The notes beneath the pieces were generated by a model, which saw only the letters and a program-made list of their open reading frames with translations, was not told the DNA's origin and made no database searches. A stretch of 64,000 nt of DNA from Mantamonas sphyraenae (lineage: Eukaryota; CRuMs; Mantamonadidae), in assembly GCA_026936335.1 (NCBI GenBank), contig JAPMXV010000050.1, forward strand, positions 210,102 through 274,101, written 5' to 3'. The position numbers were made by a program, and so were the translations under genes. Below are positions 43,001 through 53,615 of the stretch, piece after piece (position 1 is the first letter of the stretch; the number at the start of each line of letters is the position of its first letter).

Positions 43001-45974
43001 GAGCGGGAAGCGACACCGGATCTTGGCGGGAGAGGAGGTGCGGATCGAGGTTGAAATCGAGCCGTTTGCAAGCGCGTCGTTTCACGGGCGGATCACATTG
43101 AAGCCGACCGGGGACGACGAGGCGGCTCGCAGCACGATGCTTGTGGTACCGTTGCATGCCGAGGCTGTTGCGACGCAGCTTGCGCTGGACGTTGTGCAGG
43201 ACCTGGACTTTGGGCGGGTGCCGCTGAATGAGAGCCGGCGGGAGGTGCGACGGCTGTTCAACCGATCGCAGTTTGGAATCAGTTTCCACGTGACGGCGAC
43301 GCCTGTGCGGGGAGGAAAGGGAGGAAAGAGGGGCAAGGGCAAGGAGAAGTTGGTGGGTGAGGAGGCAGCGCCGAACTACGACGTTTGGGTGATTTCACCG
43401 AGCAGCGGGCGGATCGAGCCGGGAGACAGTGTGGAGATGAAGCTGATGTACCAGAGTGTGGACACGCACGAGGAGTTTTGGCACGACATCGAGGTGCACA
43501 TCCACAACGACATGGACAAGGAGGACGTGATCCGGTTTGGGATGCGTGGGAGCGTGGCGTACCCGAAACTGGCAATGAGTGCCGAGGAGGTGCGTTTTGG
43601 GGTGTTGAGCGTTGGGCACGCGAAGCGTGCACGTGTGCGTGTGGAGAACCGAGGTACGGGCGGGCTGGCGTACACGGCGCGGCTGGAGAGCGAAGGCGAG
43701 AGCCCGTTTGCACTTGTGGAGGGAGAGCAAGGAGTGGTGGAAGGTGGTGACACAAAGGAAGTTGTGATTGAGTGTGCAGGGGGGCGGAGCGGGGCGTTCA
43801 AGGGCACGCTGGTGGTGGAGAGCGGGTTTGGCAAGGCGCGGGTGGAGGTGGGTGTGGTGATGGCCGTGTTTGACGTGGACGAGACGCTGATCCCGGAGGT
43901 GGTGGACTTTGGCGAGGTGTTTGTGGGTGACGAGGCAGAAGCGGAGCTGATGCTTGTGAGCATGGGTACGGTGGACAGTCCGGTGCTGCTGACGATGGAC
44001 GTGAAGCAGGTGGAGCGGCTGCAGGACCTGGAGCCGGAGGTGCTGCAGGACGTGCTCGCCGGGGTGGGTGAAGAGGCGGAGGAGGCGGAGGTGGAAACAA
44101 ACACGCTGCATGCGCACGGGTACAGCGTGCGTCCGCGGCGGTTTGTGCTGGCGGCAAACGAGAGCGGGAAGCCTGCAAACGGAGTGCGGATCCACATGCG
44201 TTTTGAGACGCCGCTGCCGATGGGGAGCGAGGTGAATCCGCCGAGCGCGGCGCTGATCCGGGACATGGTGAAAGAGGACGTGCAACAGCGCGTGCTGTAC
44301 ATTGTGCTTGCGAACGGTCAGGTGCTGCAGACACGGCTGCGGCACACGCTTGCGCTGAAGCCGCTGACGGTGAACCGGAGCGTGATTGACTACCGGGTGG
44401 TGGCGGACGGACGCAGCCACAAGCGGAGCATTGTGATCAGCAATGAGGCGCGGTTTGCGCAGCGGTTTGAGATGGAAACGAACGACAACCGTCTGCGGTG
44501 CGAGCCGCAGCGTGGGTGGGTGAACGGAGGGAGCTCGCGACTGGTGAATGTGGTGCTGGACGGCAAGGGAGGATGGGACAGCCGGGAGCGACGGGTGGCG
44601 CCGGAGGTGCGTGTGCGGTCGCTGACGCTGATGGATTTGGATGTGCACCGGGTGGCGGTGAGTGGACGTACGGCGCAGTCGACGTTTGACATGAGCGAGA
44701 TGGAAAACGTGGACTTTGGGTATGTGATGGTGGACACGAGCAAGGCGATTCCGTTTGTGCTGGCCAACACGAGCAAGAGCGCGGCGCGGTACGAGCTGGA
44801 GTTTGTGGACCACGCGCGTGTGTTTTCGCTCGTGTCGCGTGAGGATGTGAGCGGGAGCGTGGAGGCAGGAGGGCGGCGGGAGATTGTGGTTGCATTTGAA
44901 CCGCGGGAGAACACGGACTACACGGTGGAGGTGTTTTTGCACACCGACGACGGGATCTTTACGAGCACCATGCGTGGACGTGGGGTGACGCCGACGTTGG
45001 AAGTGAGCGTGAACCGGCTGGACTTTGGGATGGTGGGAGTGGGGATGCCGGTGGTGCGGCGTCTGCGCGTGCGGAACGTGTGCCCGATGCGGCTGGACGT
45101 GTCTGCGATGAGCGTGCCGCGCGGGTTTAGCGTGTGGCCGGCAAAGGTGGCGCTGGAGAGTATGGAGGAGGGAGAGGTGAGCGTGTCGTTCACGCCTGCT
45201 GATGGCCAGAGCGTGGGCGGACGGATGCAACTTTGTGGTGCGGACAGGGCGCTGGCGGCGGTGGAGGTGATTGGACAGGGAGGAACGGTGCGGCTGCATG
45301 TGTCTGCGAACCACGTGGACTTTGGGCACATGCCATGCCGGACGATGATGTCCAAGACGGTGCTGCTGCGGAACGAAGGCAACGTGCCGCTTCATCTGGG
45401 GTGGGAGTACGAGGAGGAGATGGAGGACGGAGCTGTGCGTGTGGAGCCCGAGGAGGTGCGTCTGAACAGTGGGCAGAGCCGACTGATGCGTGTGTTTCTG
45501 CGGTTGGACAAGGTGGGCCCGAAGCAAGTTGCGTTTAGGCTGGGCCTTGTGGACGGGGCAGAGAGCGTGCGTGCACCGTGGGGTTTTACGGCGCGTGGTG
45601 TGGGCGACAAGATTGAGATGAGCGACTACATGGCGGCGTTGCTGGACCGAGAGCGGCTGGAGGTGCTGGAGGAGGAGGACGTGGCGGAGGAGGATGTGGT
45701 GGGCCCCGTGCTGGAGGCGTCGGTGCGTGTTGCAGATGTGCAGGTGGGCATGTTTCTGGAGGTGTTGGAGCCCGAGGTGGAGGACGTGGATCTGGGAGGA
45801 GTGTTGCAGCGGCCAGTGGCGCTTGTGCGGGGGCTCGGGGCGAGCAAGAAGTGGTTCCATCAGAGGAAGAGTCTGCGGATGGCAAAGGAGACGGAGAGGG
45901 AGACGGAGAGAGAGAGGCTGGGAGAGGAGGTGAGGATGCGCAAGGGGAGGTTGGATGAGATGTTTGCGATGTGA
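31059..45974 (+). CDS. Giant HYDIN/CFAP-type axonemal protein with many ASH domains; open reading frame broken at three sites
   Basis: Exon 1 (31059-31293) joins exon 2 at 31469 in phase 1 (donor GTGAGT, acceptor CACAG, CTAAC branch point). From there ~14.5 kb is coding in four consecutive frames, about 4,900 residues, near the size of HYDIN. The N-terminal ~500 residues are helical and armadillo-like (RYMALEALREAY, then NRMNAIWLLGRIGE). A charged middle follows, and from about 36.0 kb come repeated ~100-residue immunoglobulin-like ASH domains, each with VDFG or LDFG followed by a fixed-spacing valine/asparagine pattern (VDFGIVMNRRDVVSRHIVLQ, IDFGHALTDTRVVKTFMVQN, LDFGVCEPGRSVVVPVTLFN, VDFGHMPCRTMMSKTVLLRN). 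Frame changes occur at ~33.32, ~35.69 and 42.825 kb, all in G/GA-rich low-complexity sequence. Such proteins sit on the central pair of motile cilia. Confidence 0.72.
31848..31980 (+). repeat. GGAGAGGAA-type coding microsatellite (Glu/Gly repeat)
   Basis: Tandem GAGGGAGAGGAAGGA-like units encode ~40 residues of EEGEEG repeat inside the giant ASH gene. It is purine-only on the coding strand and a likely site of length polymorphism or assembly indels. The flanking frame is intact. Confidence 0.85.
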
Positions 45975-46156
45975 TTGTTGGCGTCAGCCGGCTGTGCACA
46001 CGGGCAGAGCACGACACCTACAACTTAAAGGTGCGCCTGGCGGTGAAACACGGCGACAATGCCTGCGGAGTTGGTGATACTACCCCGCAGGACCCCTCTT
46101 GTGTATGTGTTTTGTGCTCTGCAAGTCTGCCCATGCCGGCTGCGAAATCAAAATTC
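45975..46156. other. Convergent intergenic region between giant ASH gene and Fanzor-like gene
   Basis: These 182 bases lie between two stop codons. I see no gene, no clear terminal inverted repeat and no target-site duplication, although it should contain one edge of any inserted element. A short hyphenated palindrome-like stretch lies near 46050-46100. Confidence 0.4.
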
Positions 46157-49100
46157 TCACTCCTTCCCCCCTCCCTGTACATCCGCTCGTAGCTTCCCAG
46201 CAATCCTTGCACTTCTCCTCGTAGGTTGCGCCATCTCTTCCGACTGCTTGTCCTGCTCTTGCAACGTAACCTCGATCACCTCCGTTTTTGGCTGTGCATC
46301 TCCAAACACGCGCTGCAGGCACCCTTTCAGCTCCTCCTCTGCGCATTTCTTCTTCTGCGCTTTCTTGCACCTGGGGCTGAATGCCTCTGGCTCCTTCCCC
46401 GTTGCCCACAAGCACATCATCCGCCACACGATTCCCTGGCAGCCCCGCACATCGCGATCCGAGATGATCGGCAGCCCAATCTTGTCCTGAATGTACGCAA
46501 ACAGAGCCGTGCGGGCGTTGTGGTGGTTTTGGGACCCTCCACAGTGCAGACAGGCCAACTGGCGATCCCACTTCGACACAGTGTGCTCCACCGTGCGTGT
46601 GAGTGCTCGCCCGCACAAGCACACGCTGGACGTGTGCCACTCAGCCACATCCACCCAAGGCATCTCCTCTGCAATCAGTGTGTTGACCCTGTTTGACAGT
46701 GATAGCCCGCCATAGAATTTGCTCTGCGCGAGCAGCACACAGTGCGCTTTTCCGTAGGCCTTTGCAACCTGCCGCGTGATGCTCACCAGGCGCTGAGCCT
46801 CTTGTCGTAGTATCTTTCTGCTGTGTTCATGCTCGGCCCTCCACTTGTGCTTGTCTTTGTGCTTGTCCAACCGTGCCAGCCGATGCAGGTGGGCCTTCGC
46901 TCGCAGGTCCGAGTGCGAAGGGTTGCCGATCTTGTGTTGCAGCAGCTCGTTCCCATCCCACACAAACACACAGTATGTGTCTTTCCGTCTCCCAATGTCG
47001 TCCACGAGGAACACCGTGTCCTTGACAAGCGACGGGTTGCCCTGGATACCCGAAAAGTCCCGTTGGTGTTTCCTTCCCGTACGGCCTCGACCAGGCACAC
47101 GGGCAAGCCAGTCAAACCCCAGGTCGAATCCAAACGCCTGCACGACCTGTTTGCCCAGCCCAGCGCGCTTGGCCGTCACCAGCACGCGCACAAAGTCTTT
47201 GGCAAGTTGCCGCTGGGTGTGCACGTCGTGTGCTTTGCTCAGGTTCCCACGTGCATTGTCGATCGCCCTCCTGAACCCATCAGTGGGCTGGAGGATCTCC
47301 TGCAGGTCGTTGGTCTTTGCTGGTGCGTTCGCGGCTTTGTAGAGAACCACGCGAAGCCTCCCTTCCGGCGATACGCTCCACCCACCGCACCATGCGTCGA
47401 GAATCTGTCGGCTCATGCGGCTCACCAGGGGAGCCATGAAGAGCAGCATCGGCAACGCCGCAAGTGCTGGCGCCGTCAAGCCCGAGTGCTTGTCGACCGG
47501 CAAACCGTGCACTCGGCGGTGCCACGAGGCATCATACTCGGCTACGGACAGGTACTCCTCCATGTACAGGTAGGGAGACGTCCTGACCACGTCCCAATGC
47601 GCCAGTGCATCTGCTTCTGACTTCACTGAGCCCGTTGGCAAACAACGCCGTCAACCCACCGCCCTTATTGAAATGCGTTGGGGTGAGAACGAGTTGCTTG
47701 TCGTCGCTGTTGAACTGTACACCAGAGCTTTGCAGGTATTGAACGACTGCGTGGTCGACAGTGTCCTCCGCCTGCTCCTCCCCATCGTCCTCTTCCTCCG
47801 TGGTCGTGTCGTTCTGGAAAAAGTTGCGCACGCCCTCGCTGTCCAGAATCTCACCCAAGCGCTGCAGCATTGTGACACCGCGTTCTCCGTGTCGCTTGGT
47901 GTACATACTCTTCACGTGCTCCCTCCACTCATGGGTCGTGTGCGTCTTCTTCCTCTTCCAGTCCACGAACGTCCAATTCGTTGTGCTTACCTCGTGGTTA
48001 GACAGCGTCTTCAGCACCCCGTTCACCGTCCAGTATTCCAACCTGGCGATTGCACACACAGCGAGGTCTCGCGCTGCAGTCACTGCCTCAGGGTTTTGCG
48101 AATCGCCGCCGAGCAGGTCCAGCGCCTCAGCCACACACTTGCCAAAGCGGATGGGCACAGAAGACGCTGTCACCTTTGCCTTGACTTCTGCTGCAGTGAA
48201 CTTGACCAGGGTTTCGCACATGGATGGGGAGAGGGTCGGCTTTGGGCCGAGCTCAGTCGCTGCTTCTGTGTTGCTCCGGGCCGCCTGGAAGGCGAGCTGC
48301 AGCGTTGATACGCTCGGCACAAGCTCTCGATCACGAGAAGACAATACTGCGTTAGCCTTTTGCTTGCTGGCGCGGCTGAGGCGTGCGTCTCCAGCTCGCT
48401 CCCGCTCCTTGGGCTCATTCAGCCGCAGCAGCTTGTTCACGCGTGCCAATTCCTCCACCTTCACGTCGTTGGCAAGCCTCGAAACAGCACACAGCTGTGT
48501 GGCTGCCGTACACTCGTGTGCAGGTGCCCATTGGGAACTCGCATTGCCCAACGACTTTGTGACTTCTGAGACCTCCTTCCAGCGCATCATCTGCAGCAGG
48601 TATTTGAGCAGACCAAGCTGCGTGGTGTCGAGCGTTGTGTCCTGCTGCATCGCCTTTTCCGCACTGCTGCTCGATGCCACACTGCTTCTTTGTGCCTGCG
48701 GATCGTCGCGTGCATCGATTTCGGCATCATCCGTGCGCGATCCCCCGTCTCCCTCGGCGCTGCCTGGTCGCTCACTTTGCAGCCTCTTCACCATATCCCC
48801 AATGACCTTTGCCTCCTCTTTCGACAGTTGCGGACCCCCCTGGGCCTGTGTACTGCTGCTCAAGACGCGGAACGCTTCCTGTAAATCGGCATCCAGAAAG
48901 TCGTCGTCGCGCGGGAGCACAGAGTGCATGCTCACGTTGACCCCCCTCTTGCCGTCCTTGAGCTCCACTTCATGCCGTTTGTGGAATGCAAGTGTGTGTG
49001 GAAGCTGAATGGTGTGTTCAACCAGCACAGGTTCGGCAAGCAGGTTCACGTTGCCTGTGGATGCGCGCGCGTAGGTGCACAGCCTGTTGAGCAGAGCCCA

Positions 49101-50565
49101 GTCCATGGTATCCGTGCCCAGTGCCTCCTGCACCACGCCTGCAGGCGTGTATGTGCGCATTCGATCAGAACACGGGGTTGCCCCAGCGGCTCCAAGCACC
49201 GCAACATTTTTCTTGACTGCCACCAGCTTCTTCTTCACAAACCTCAAGCTGAGGCAGTCTTTCGGTGATTGAGATGTCAACGTCTCCACAATCACGGTCC
49301 GCTGGTGCTTCGTGAAGGGCAGGCCCACCATGCCCGTGTGCATCCCGCAAACAAGCGCCCCGACTGCGTTCCGTTCGAGCACCACACCATCCAGCGTGTA
49401 CTCGTGCAACGAGCCGGTGGTGGTTGTACTTCCCTCTGCGTCGTCAGCCTTCTCGATCGCCGTTTCCAGCAGTTGCTCAAACTCGGTCTCAATCACCTCC
49501 AACCGGGCCCCAACGTCCCCTCCCTGCTGCGCCACGTCGTTGAATGCCTGTACATGGCGAACGGCCTGCTGCAGGGCAAGTTTTGCGGCGGTACCATGCT
49601 TGTGCAGCTGCTGAACAACGTGTTTTCCGTGCAGAGGGTCTCCATCATGCGCATCCCCGCCTTGCTTGCCCTCCTCTTCCGCTGTGTTTTCCTCTTCCGC
49701 TGTGTTCTCCTCGTCAGCTGTGTCCTCCTCCTTTCCCGTGTTCTCCTCTTCAGCTGTGTCCTCCTCTTCAGCGGCGCCTTCAAGGTCCGCACACTGAGCG
49801 AATTCGCGGATCGGCTCCGGCGACAACCAGGCCAGGTTGCCTTGGAAGCCTAGCACATACATAACAGAGGGCAGTTTCAGATTGTTGCTGACCACGTCCA
49901 GGCACTCCTCCTCCAATGCTTCGTCCATGGTAACTTCCGTGACCTCAGACGGGATGGCATTCCTGATCAGCCACACCGCCTGCGCCCCGTTGACATCGCT
50001 CGACCCTGCCACTGCAGCAGCACGCTTCTGCCGGCTGTTGGCGCTCTCACCCAGAGACTGCAAGGCACAAAGCCGAGATAGAGAGCGTGTGGCCGCAATC
50101 TGGTCGCCAGGAGGGCATTCCCCACGTGGAGCTGCGTCAAGCGTTGGCTTTGAAGAAACAAAACAGATCTGCTCGTACTTGGCACTGCGCACAAGGCACA
50201 GCAGCTGCCTGATGCCCTTGTGGCTGCTGTTCAGCGTGGTGGTGGACGACGGGCTCTTGATGATCGCAGACGTAACCAGATGCACGTCGACAACGAGTGT
50301 TCTCGCCTCCCGGTTTGTCATATCCCACCCCGTGTGTTGTACATGTTGCAAGCAAAACACCTCCTTGCATGGCTGGAGCTTCTTGCGGGTGCCGTTGTTC
50401 CCAATGGTGGCCAACAACGACACCATTCCCTCGACCGTGGCCTTTCCATCCGAAACCAGTTCGCACAGGTCATCAACCACCCTTTCCTTCTCACTCCGTG
50501 TATCATCCTTCTTCTTCTTGCCTTTTCCTTTGGCATTTCCGCGATTCCGGCCGCCACTGCTGCTG

Positions 50566-50605
<40 letters not shown>

Positions 50606-51209
50606 CAGATGCATCTCTCTGGGCCTGCTCGTTCTCGACGGTCTCTACGACTCTGAAGTACACTGTGAGTGCCAGTTTGAGGCTCTCTAGAGAGTTGGAG
50701 GACAGCTGTGTTTGTGCATGGCCTTCCTCCATGTTCTTTGCCCTCCCCTCCTCACTCTGACGTTGGGTTGCGCGTTCCAAGTCTTCCCGTACTGTTTCAT
50801 GCAGTCCATTCCAGTACGCCTGCCACTCGTCAAGTGCCAGCTCGTCCAGAGAGTCCTGCACCAGCTTCAGGCGTTTTGGCCCTTTCGGTCCTTTCTTCTT
50901 TCCGGAAAACACCAAAAGCTGAGCCAGTTCTTCCTGGTCCAACTCATCAACGCGTGTGAGAGTATCCTTTGGAAGCTGCTCCTCTGCATCATCGGTCTCC
51001 TTGTCGCTCAGCCCATTCTCGGCAGGTGTGCCGTCAGACAATCCCAGGCGCCGCAACAGGTCAAGTTTGGGCGACATGTGCAGCGGTGGGGGAGGTTTGA
51101 GCAGTGTCACCACCAAGCGGTGCTCGTTGTCATACTCGGCGTTGACCACAGAGGGCATGGACTTGGCTACCTCCAGCACTTCATCGTCGGCGATCCCGTC
51201 CATGGTCAT
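46157..51209 (-). CDS. Large Fanzor/TnpB-like RuvC nuclease homolog (two frames, probably one gene with a short intron)
   Basis: The C-terminal part (47641-46157) looks like the RuvC end of TnpB/Fanzor: a RuvC-I strand VFLVDDIGRRKDTYCVFV with Asp; a long basic helical segment (LHRLARLDKHKDKHKW); an AQSKFYGG motif; then VAEWHTSSVCLCG, with the Glu expected for Fanzors, and a second knuckle CLHCGG. The RuvC-III position reads QNHHNARTAL, where Asp is expected two residues before Asn but His is present. The N-terminal part (from ATG 51209) is ~1,180 residues with poly-Ser, basic and acidic EENTAEE repeats. A 43- or 49-base intron (47659 to 47617 or 47611, donor GTGGGT) fuses both into 1,667-1,669 residues. 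The longer upstream frame to 51401 starts only at TTG. C-terminal basic ARIAGKLR may aid nuclear entry. Confidence 0.6.
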
Positions 51210-51571
51210 GCAGAGTTGGGTGCGTGGGGGCTGGCACGGTCTGCTCGTGAACCTGTTCTTCGACAGCTCCGATGTGTGCCAGTTGGCACCCACCAGTTCC
51301 TTGCGATGGATTCCCAAATAGCGGTCCAGAGTGTTGGCCTGTTGCTGGTCTGTTGTTTCCCTGCGCTCGTCTCTGCCACCTCCGGACTGCACATGCGACA
51401 AGATTACTAGCAGTGCCTAGAGCAACACTGCGCTCCTCTTACAGCTGATAAGAATGACTTATGTGACCGCTTTTGTTGGAAAATGAACCGCGCTCAGAGT
51501 GTGCACAGCGCGCTGGTTTGGACAAGAAGCGCGGGGGGAGCCAAGAGAGAAAGCTTGTGTGACGATTGATC
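51210..51571. other. Intergenic region upstream of Fanzor-like gene and IFT54-type gene
   Basis: If the Fanzor-like gene starts at ATG 51209, this 362-base region is a divergent promoter. The part from 51210 to 51401 keeps the same minus-strand frame open without an ATG, so it may be coding in a spliced form. A second minus-strand frame from ATG 51394 runs 62 codons to 51206. A near-palindrome CTTACAGCTGATAAG lies at about 51438-51452. This interval should contain one element edge. Confidence 0.4.
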
Positions 51572-52129
51572 ATGGACGTGAGCTTGGAAGAGTTGAACGA
51601 TTTGTTTGTGAATCTTGGGGTGCATAAGCCGAAGATGACGGAAAAGACGTGCGGGCGGCCGCCGGTAAAGTTCCTTGTGGATCTGTTTACGGCGTGCCGG
51701 CAGCTGGGATTTGGGGAGGAGGAGATCAGCATGGAAGAGATTGCGGCAGCAAAGGCAGACAAGGCGGCGCGTGCAGGGTTCTTTGAGGCGCTGGTGGAGC
51801 TGGTGGCCAAGTATGTGGACGAACCGGTGGAGGTGGAGGTTTCGAACATTTTGACCGGGGCGAAGGAGAAGACAAACGAGACGCGTGTGTTTATGAAGCA
51901 GCTGGCTCAGGCGACGCAGCGGTTTGTGGACGGGGGAGATGGAGGAGGAGGAGGGAGCGGAGAGGAGGAGGAGAAGGAGGCAGCGGCGGCGGCGGCAGCG
52001 GCGGAGGCCGAGGCGCGGGAACGGGAAGCGGCAAGGCTGAAGGAGGCGGAAGAAAGGGAGAGGGAGAGGGAAAGGGAGGAAAGGGAGAGGCAACGGGAAC
52101 GAGAGGCCGAGGAGAGGCGTGCAGCGTAG
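51572..52129 (+). CDS. Small protein with IFT54 (TRAF3IP1)-type N-terminal CH-like domain and coiled-coil tail
   Basis: This 185-residue protein has an N-terminal ~115 residues matching the MIP-T3/IFT54 calponin-homology-like domain: LGVHKPKMTEKTCGRPPVKFLVDLF, in segments, then FFEALVELVAKYVDEPVEVE and KTNETRVFMKQLAQATQRF. In IFT54 this domain binds tubulin during intraflagellar transport. A Gly patch, poly-Ala and an Arg/Glu coiled coil (EREREREERERQRE) follow. It stops 135 bases before a second, larger IFT54-like gene. A spliced single protein with tandem domains was considered, but no convincing acceptor in phase was found. Confidence 0.7.
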   Translation: MDVSLEELNDLFVNLGVHKPKMTEKTCGRPPVKFLVDLFTACRQLGFGEEEISMEEIAAAKADKAARAGFFEALVELVAKYVDEPVEVEVSNILTGAKEKTNETRVFMKQLAQATQRFVDGGDGGGGGSGEEEEKEAAAAAAAAEAEAREREAARLKEAEEREREREREERERQREREAEERRAA

Positions 52130-52264
52130 GTTGGGTGGTGTGGGGAGAGCGAGGGAGCGCGGGGAGCGGGAGAAACGGCCGGAGCCGTTTTTTGGCGCGC
52201 GAAATCAGGAACACTGACACGGGTAGGGGTTGGGCGAGCAGGACAAGAGAGGGAAGAAGCAGCG

Positions 52265-53593
52265 ATGCATGCAAGCACGGACGTGGTGGTGCAGCAGGAG
52301 GAGGAAGAGGAGGAGCGAGAGATGCCAGTGGTGCCGAGCAACGCGCCAATGTTTGTGAGCCAAACGGCCGAGCTGATGAGCTACGTGATGCCGCAGAGCA
52401 ACAAGCGACGGGACGCACTGTTTAAGAACGCCAAGGTTCTGAGCAAGCCGCCGTTCAAGTACATCCGGCAGCTGGTGGCGGAGATTGAGGCACAAAGCGA
52501 CTTTGCAGGATCGGCGTTGTTTGCGGATCTGGAGACGGAGGCGGACCAGAAGGCATTTAAACTGAAGTATCTGATCCGGCTGGTGGCACTGGTGCGCATG
52601 GCAAGCGAGGGGGAATGGGCACTGAGCACGCCATTGGAGGAAGTGGCACGGAACATTGCGGCAGGCGTGAGCCAGAACGAGACAAACTATGTGCTGCAGC
52701 AGCTGATGCAAGCAGTGCTGCAGGGGCGCATCGACTGGGAGAGCGCAATCAACAGCGTGCTGTTTGGAACTGGGGAGGAGGGTGGTGACGAGGGAGAGGA
52801 GGAGGAGCAAGAGGTGGAGCAAGAAGCACAGCGCGCGTCGCGAAGGGAGCCGCCGCAGTCGCCGGTGCCGGCAGACGAAGAGGACGAGGTGGTGCATGCA
52901 CCGCGTCCGACGAGTGGACCGCGAGGACTGGCGCGGCCGACGACGGCAGCTGGAAAGCCGCCGCCTGCGGTGGAGGAGAACACACGGACGCTGAAGCGGG
53001 GGCAGCAAGAGGAGCCCGAGGAGAGCGGTGTAGCGAACGTCATGGGCCTAGACGAGGAGGAGGATGACGACGACGCCATTGTGTATGTGGAGGAGGAGGA
53101 GCCTACGTTTGGCGGGCCGAGCGGAGGGCGGGGCGGGGAGGAGGAGCAGCACGGAAAGCTGGTGGAGAACATCCTGCAGACGCAGATGGGTGGGCCGCGG
53201 ACAAGCGAGGCGCCGGTGAATGTAGAAAAGGACAAGCGGGCGCGAGAGAAGCTGGAGAAGGAGATCGGGGTGCTGACCAACAGCATCCAGGAACTGACAA
53301 AGGCAGCGGATCCGATCGGGCGGGTGATGGAGTTTGCGAGCGTGGACCTGAACAACATTGCCACGGAGTACGAGCAGTGGCGGAACGAGTATCGCAAGAC
53401 GTCTGCGGCGCTGGTGGAGGCCACGCAGGAGACGGAGCGTGCGCTGGCAAGCAAGCGCGAGCGGTTGGAGGGGATGGAAGGGCAGATTATGGAGCAGCAA
53501 GCAAAGCTTCAGGCATTGAAGGCGAGGGTGTTGAAGAACGATGAGATGGTGCAAAAGAGGCTGCGGCAGATTGTGCACGGGCGAGGTGCGTGA
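52265..53593 (+). CDS. IFT54: IFT54 (TRAF3IP1/MIP-T3)-like intraflagellar transport protein
   Basis: This 442-residue protein has both ends of IFT54. Residues ~25-165 form a divergent CH-like domain (LSKPPFKYIRQLVAEIE, then ETNYVLQQLMQAVL). The middle is acidic, Pro/Arg-rich and disordered. The last ~120 residues are the conserved coiled coil (TNSIQELTKAADPIGRVMEF, then EYEQWRNEY, then LKARVLKNDEMVQKRLRQIV) that binds IFT20 in the IFT-B complex. The length is shorter than animal IFT54 (~690) because the Lys/Glu-rich middle is reduced. Part of that function may be shared with the small upstream gene. Start 52265 is the first ATG; a second at 52322 (MPVVPS) is possible. Confidence 0.75.
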   Translation: MHASTDVVVQQEEEEEEREMPVVPSNAPMFVSQTAELMSYVMPQSNKRRDALFKNAKVLSKPPFKYIRQLVAEIEAQSDFAGSALFADLETEADQKAFKLKYLIRLVALVRMASEGEWALSTPLEEVARNIAAGVSQNETNYVLQQLMQAVLQGRIDWESAINSVLFGTGEEGGDEGEEEEQEVEQEAQRASRREPPQSPVPADEEDEVVHAPRPTSGPRGLARPTTAAGKPPPAVEENTRTLKRGQQEEPEESGVANVMGLDEEEDDDDAIVYVEEEEPTFGGPSGGRGGEEEQHGKLVENILQTQMGGPRTSEAPVNVEKDKRAREKLEKEIGVLTNSIQELTKAADPIGRVMEFASVDLNNIATEYEQWRNEYRKTSAALVEATQETERALASKRERLEGMEGQIMEQQAKLQALKARVLKNDEMVQKRLRQIVHGRGA

Positions 53594-53615
53594 TTGCGTG
53601 GGTGGGGGCAAGGCA

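Larger units (their letters stand above)
45975..51571 (-). mobile_element. Putative Fanzor-carrying insertion between cilia genes (ends not resolved)
   Basis: A single minus-strand gene of mobile-element type occupies the interval between a central-pair gene and IFT54-type genes. Its composition is more Cys-, His- and Thr-rich and less GA-biased than the neighbouring plus-strand genes. I found no convincing terminal inverted repeats, target duplication or second transposase. The element boundaries are therefore just the flanking genes, and domestication cannot be excluded. Confidence 0.35.

Noticed and set aside
42528-45860. Long minus-strand His/Arg/Leu-rich frames opposite the giant ASH gene
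   Set aside because: The ASH domains on the plus strand repeat regularly. The antisense frames are shadows caused by GC-rich third positions.
46157-51571. CRISPR array or prokaryotic IS605 element around the TnpB-like gene
   Set aside because: No spaced direct repeats or TnpA gene are seen. The gene has an apparent intron and eukaryote-like extensions.
52125-52265. Intron joining the two IFT54-type genes into one
   Set aside because: A GTAGGT donor exists at the end of the first frame, but the only in-phase acceptor (near 52251) lacks a pyrimidine tract. Kept as two genes.
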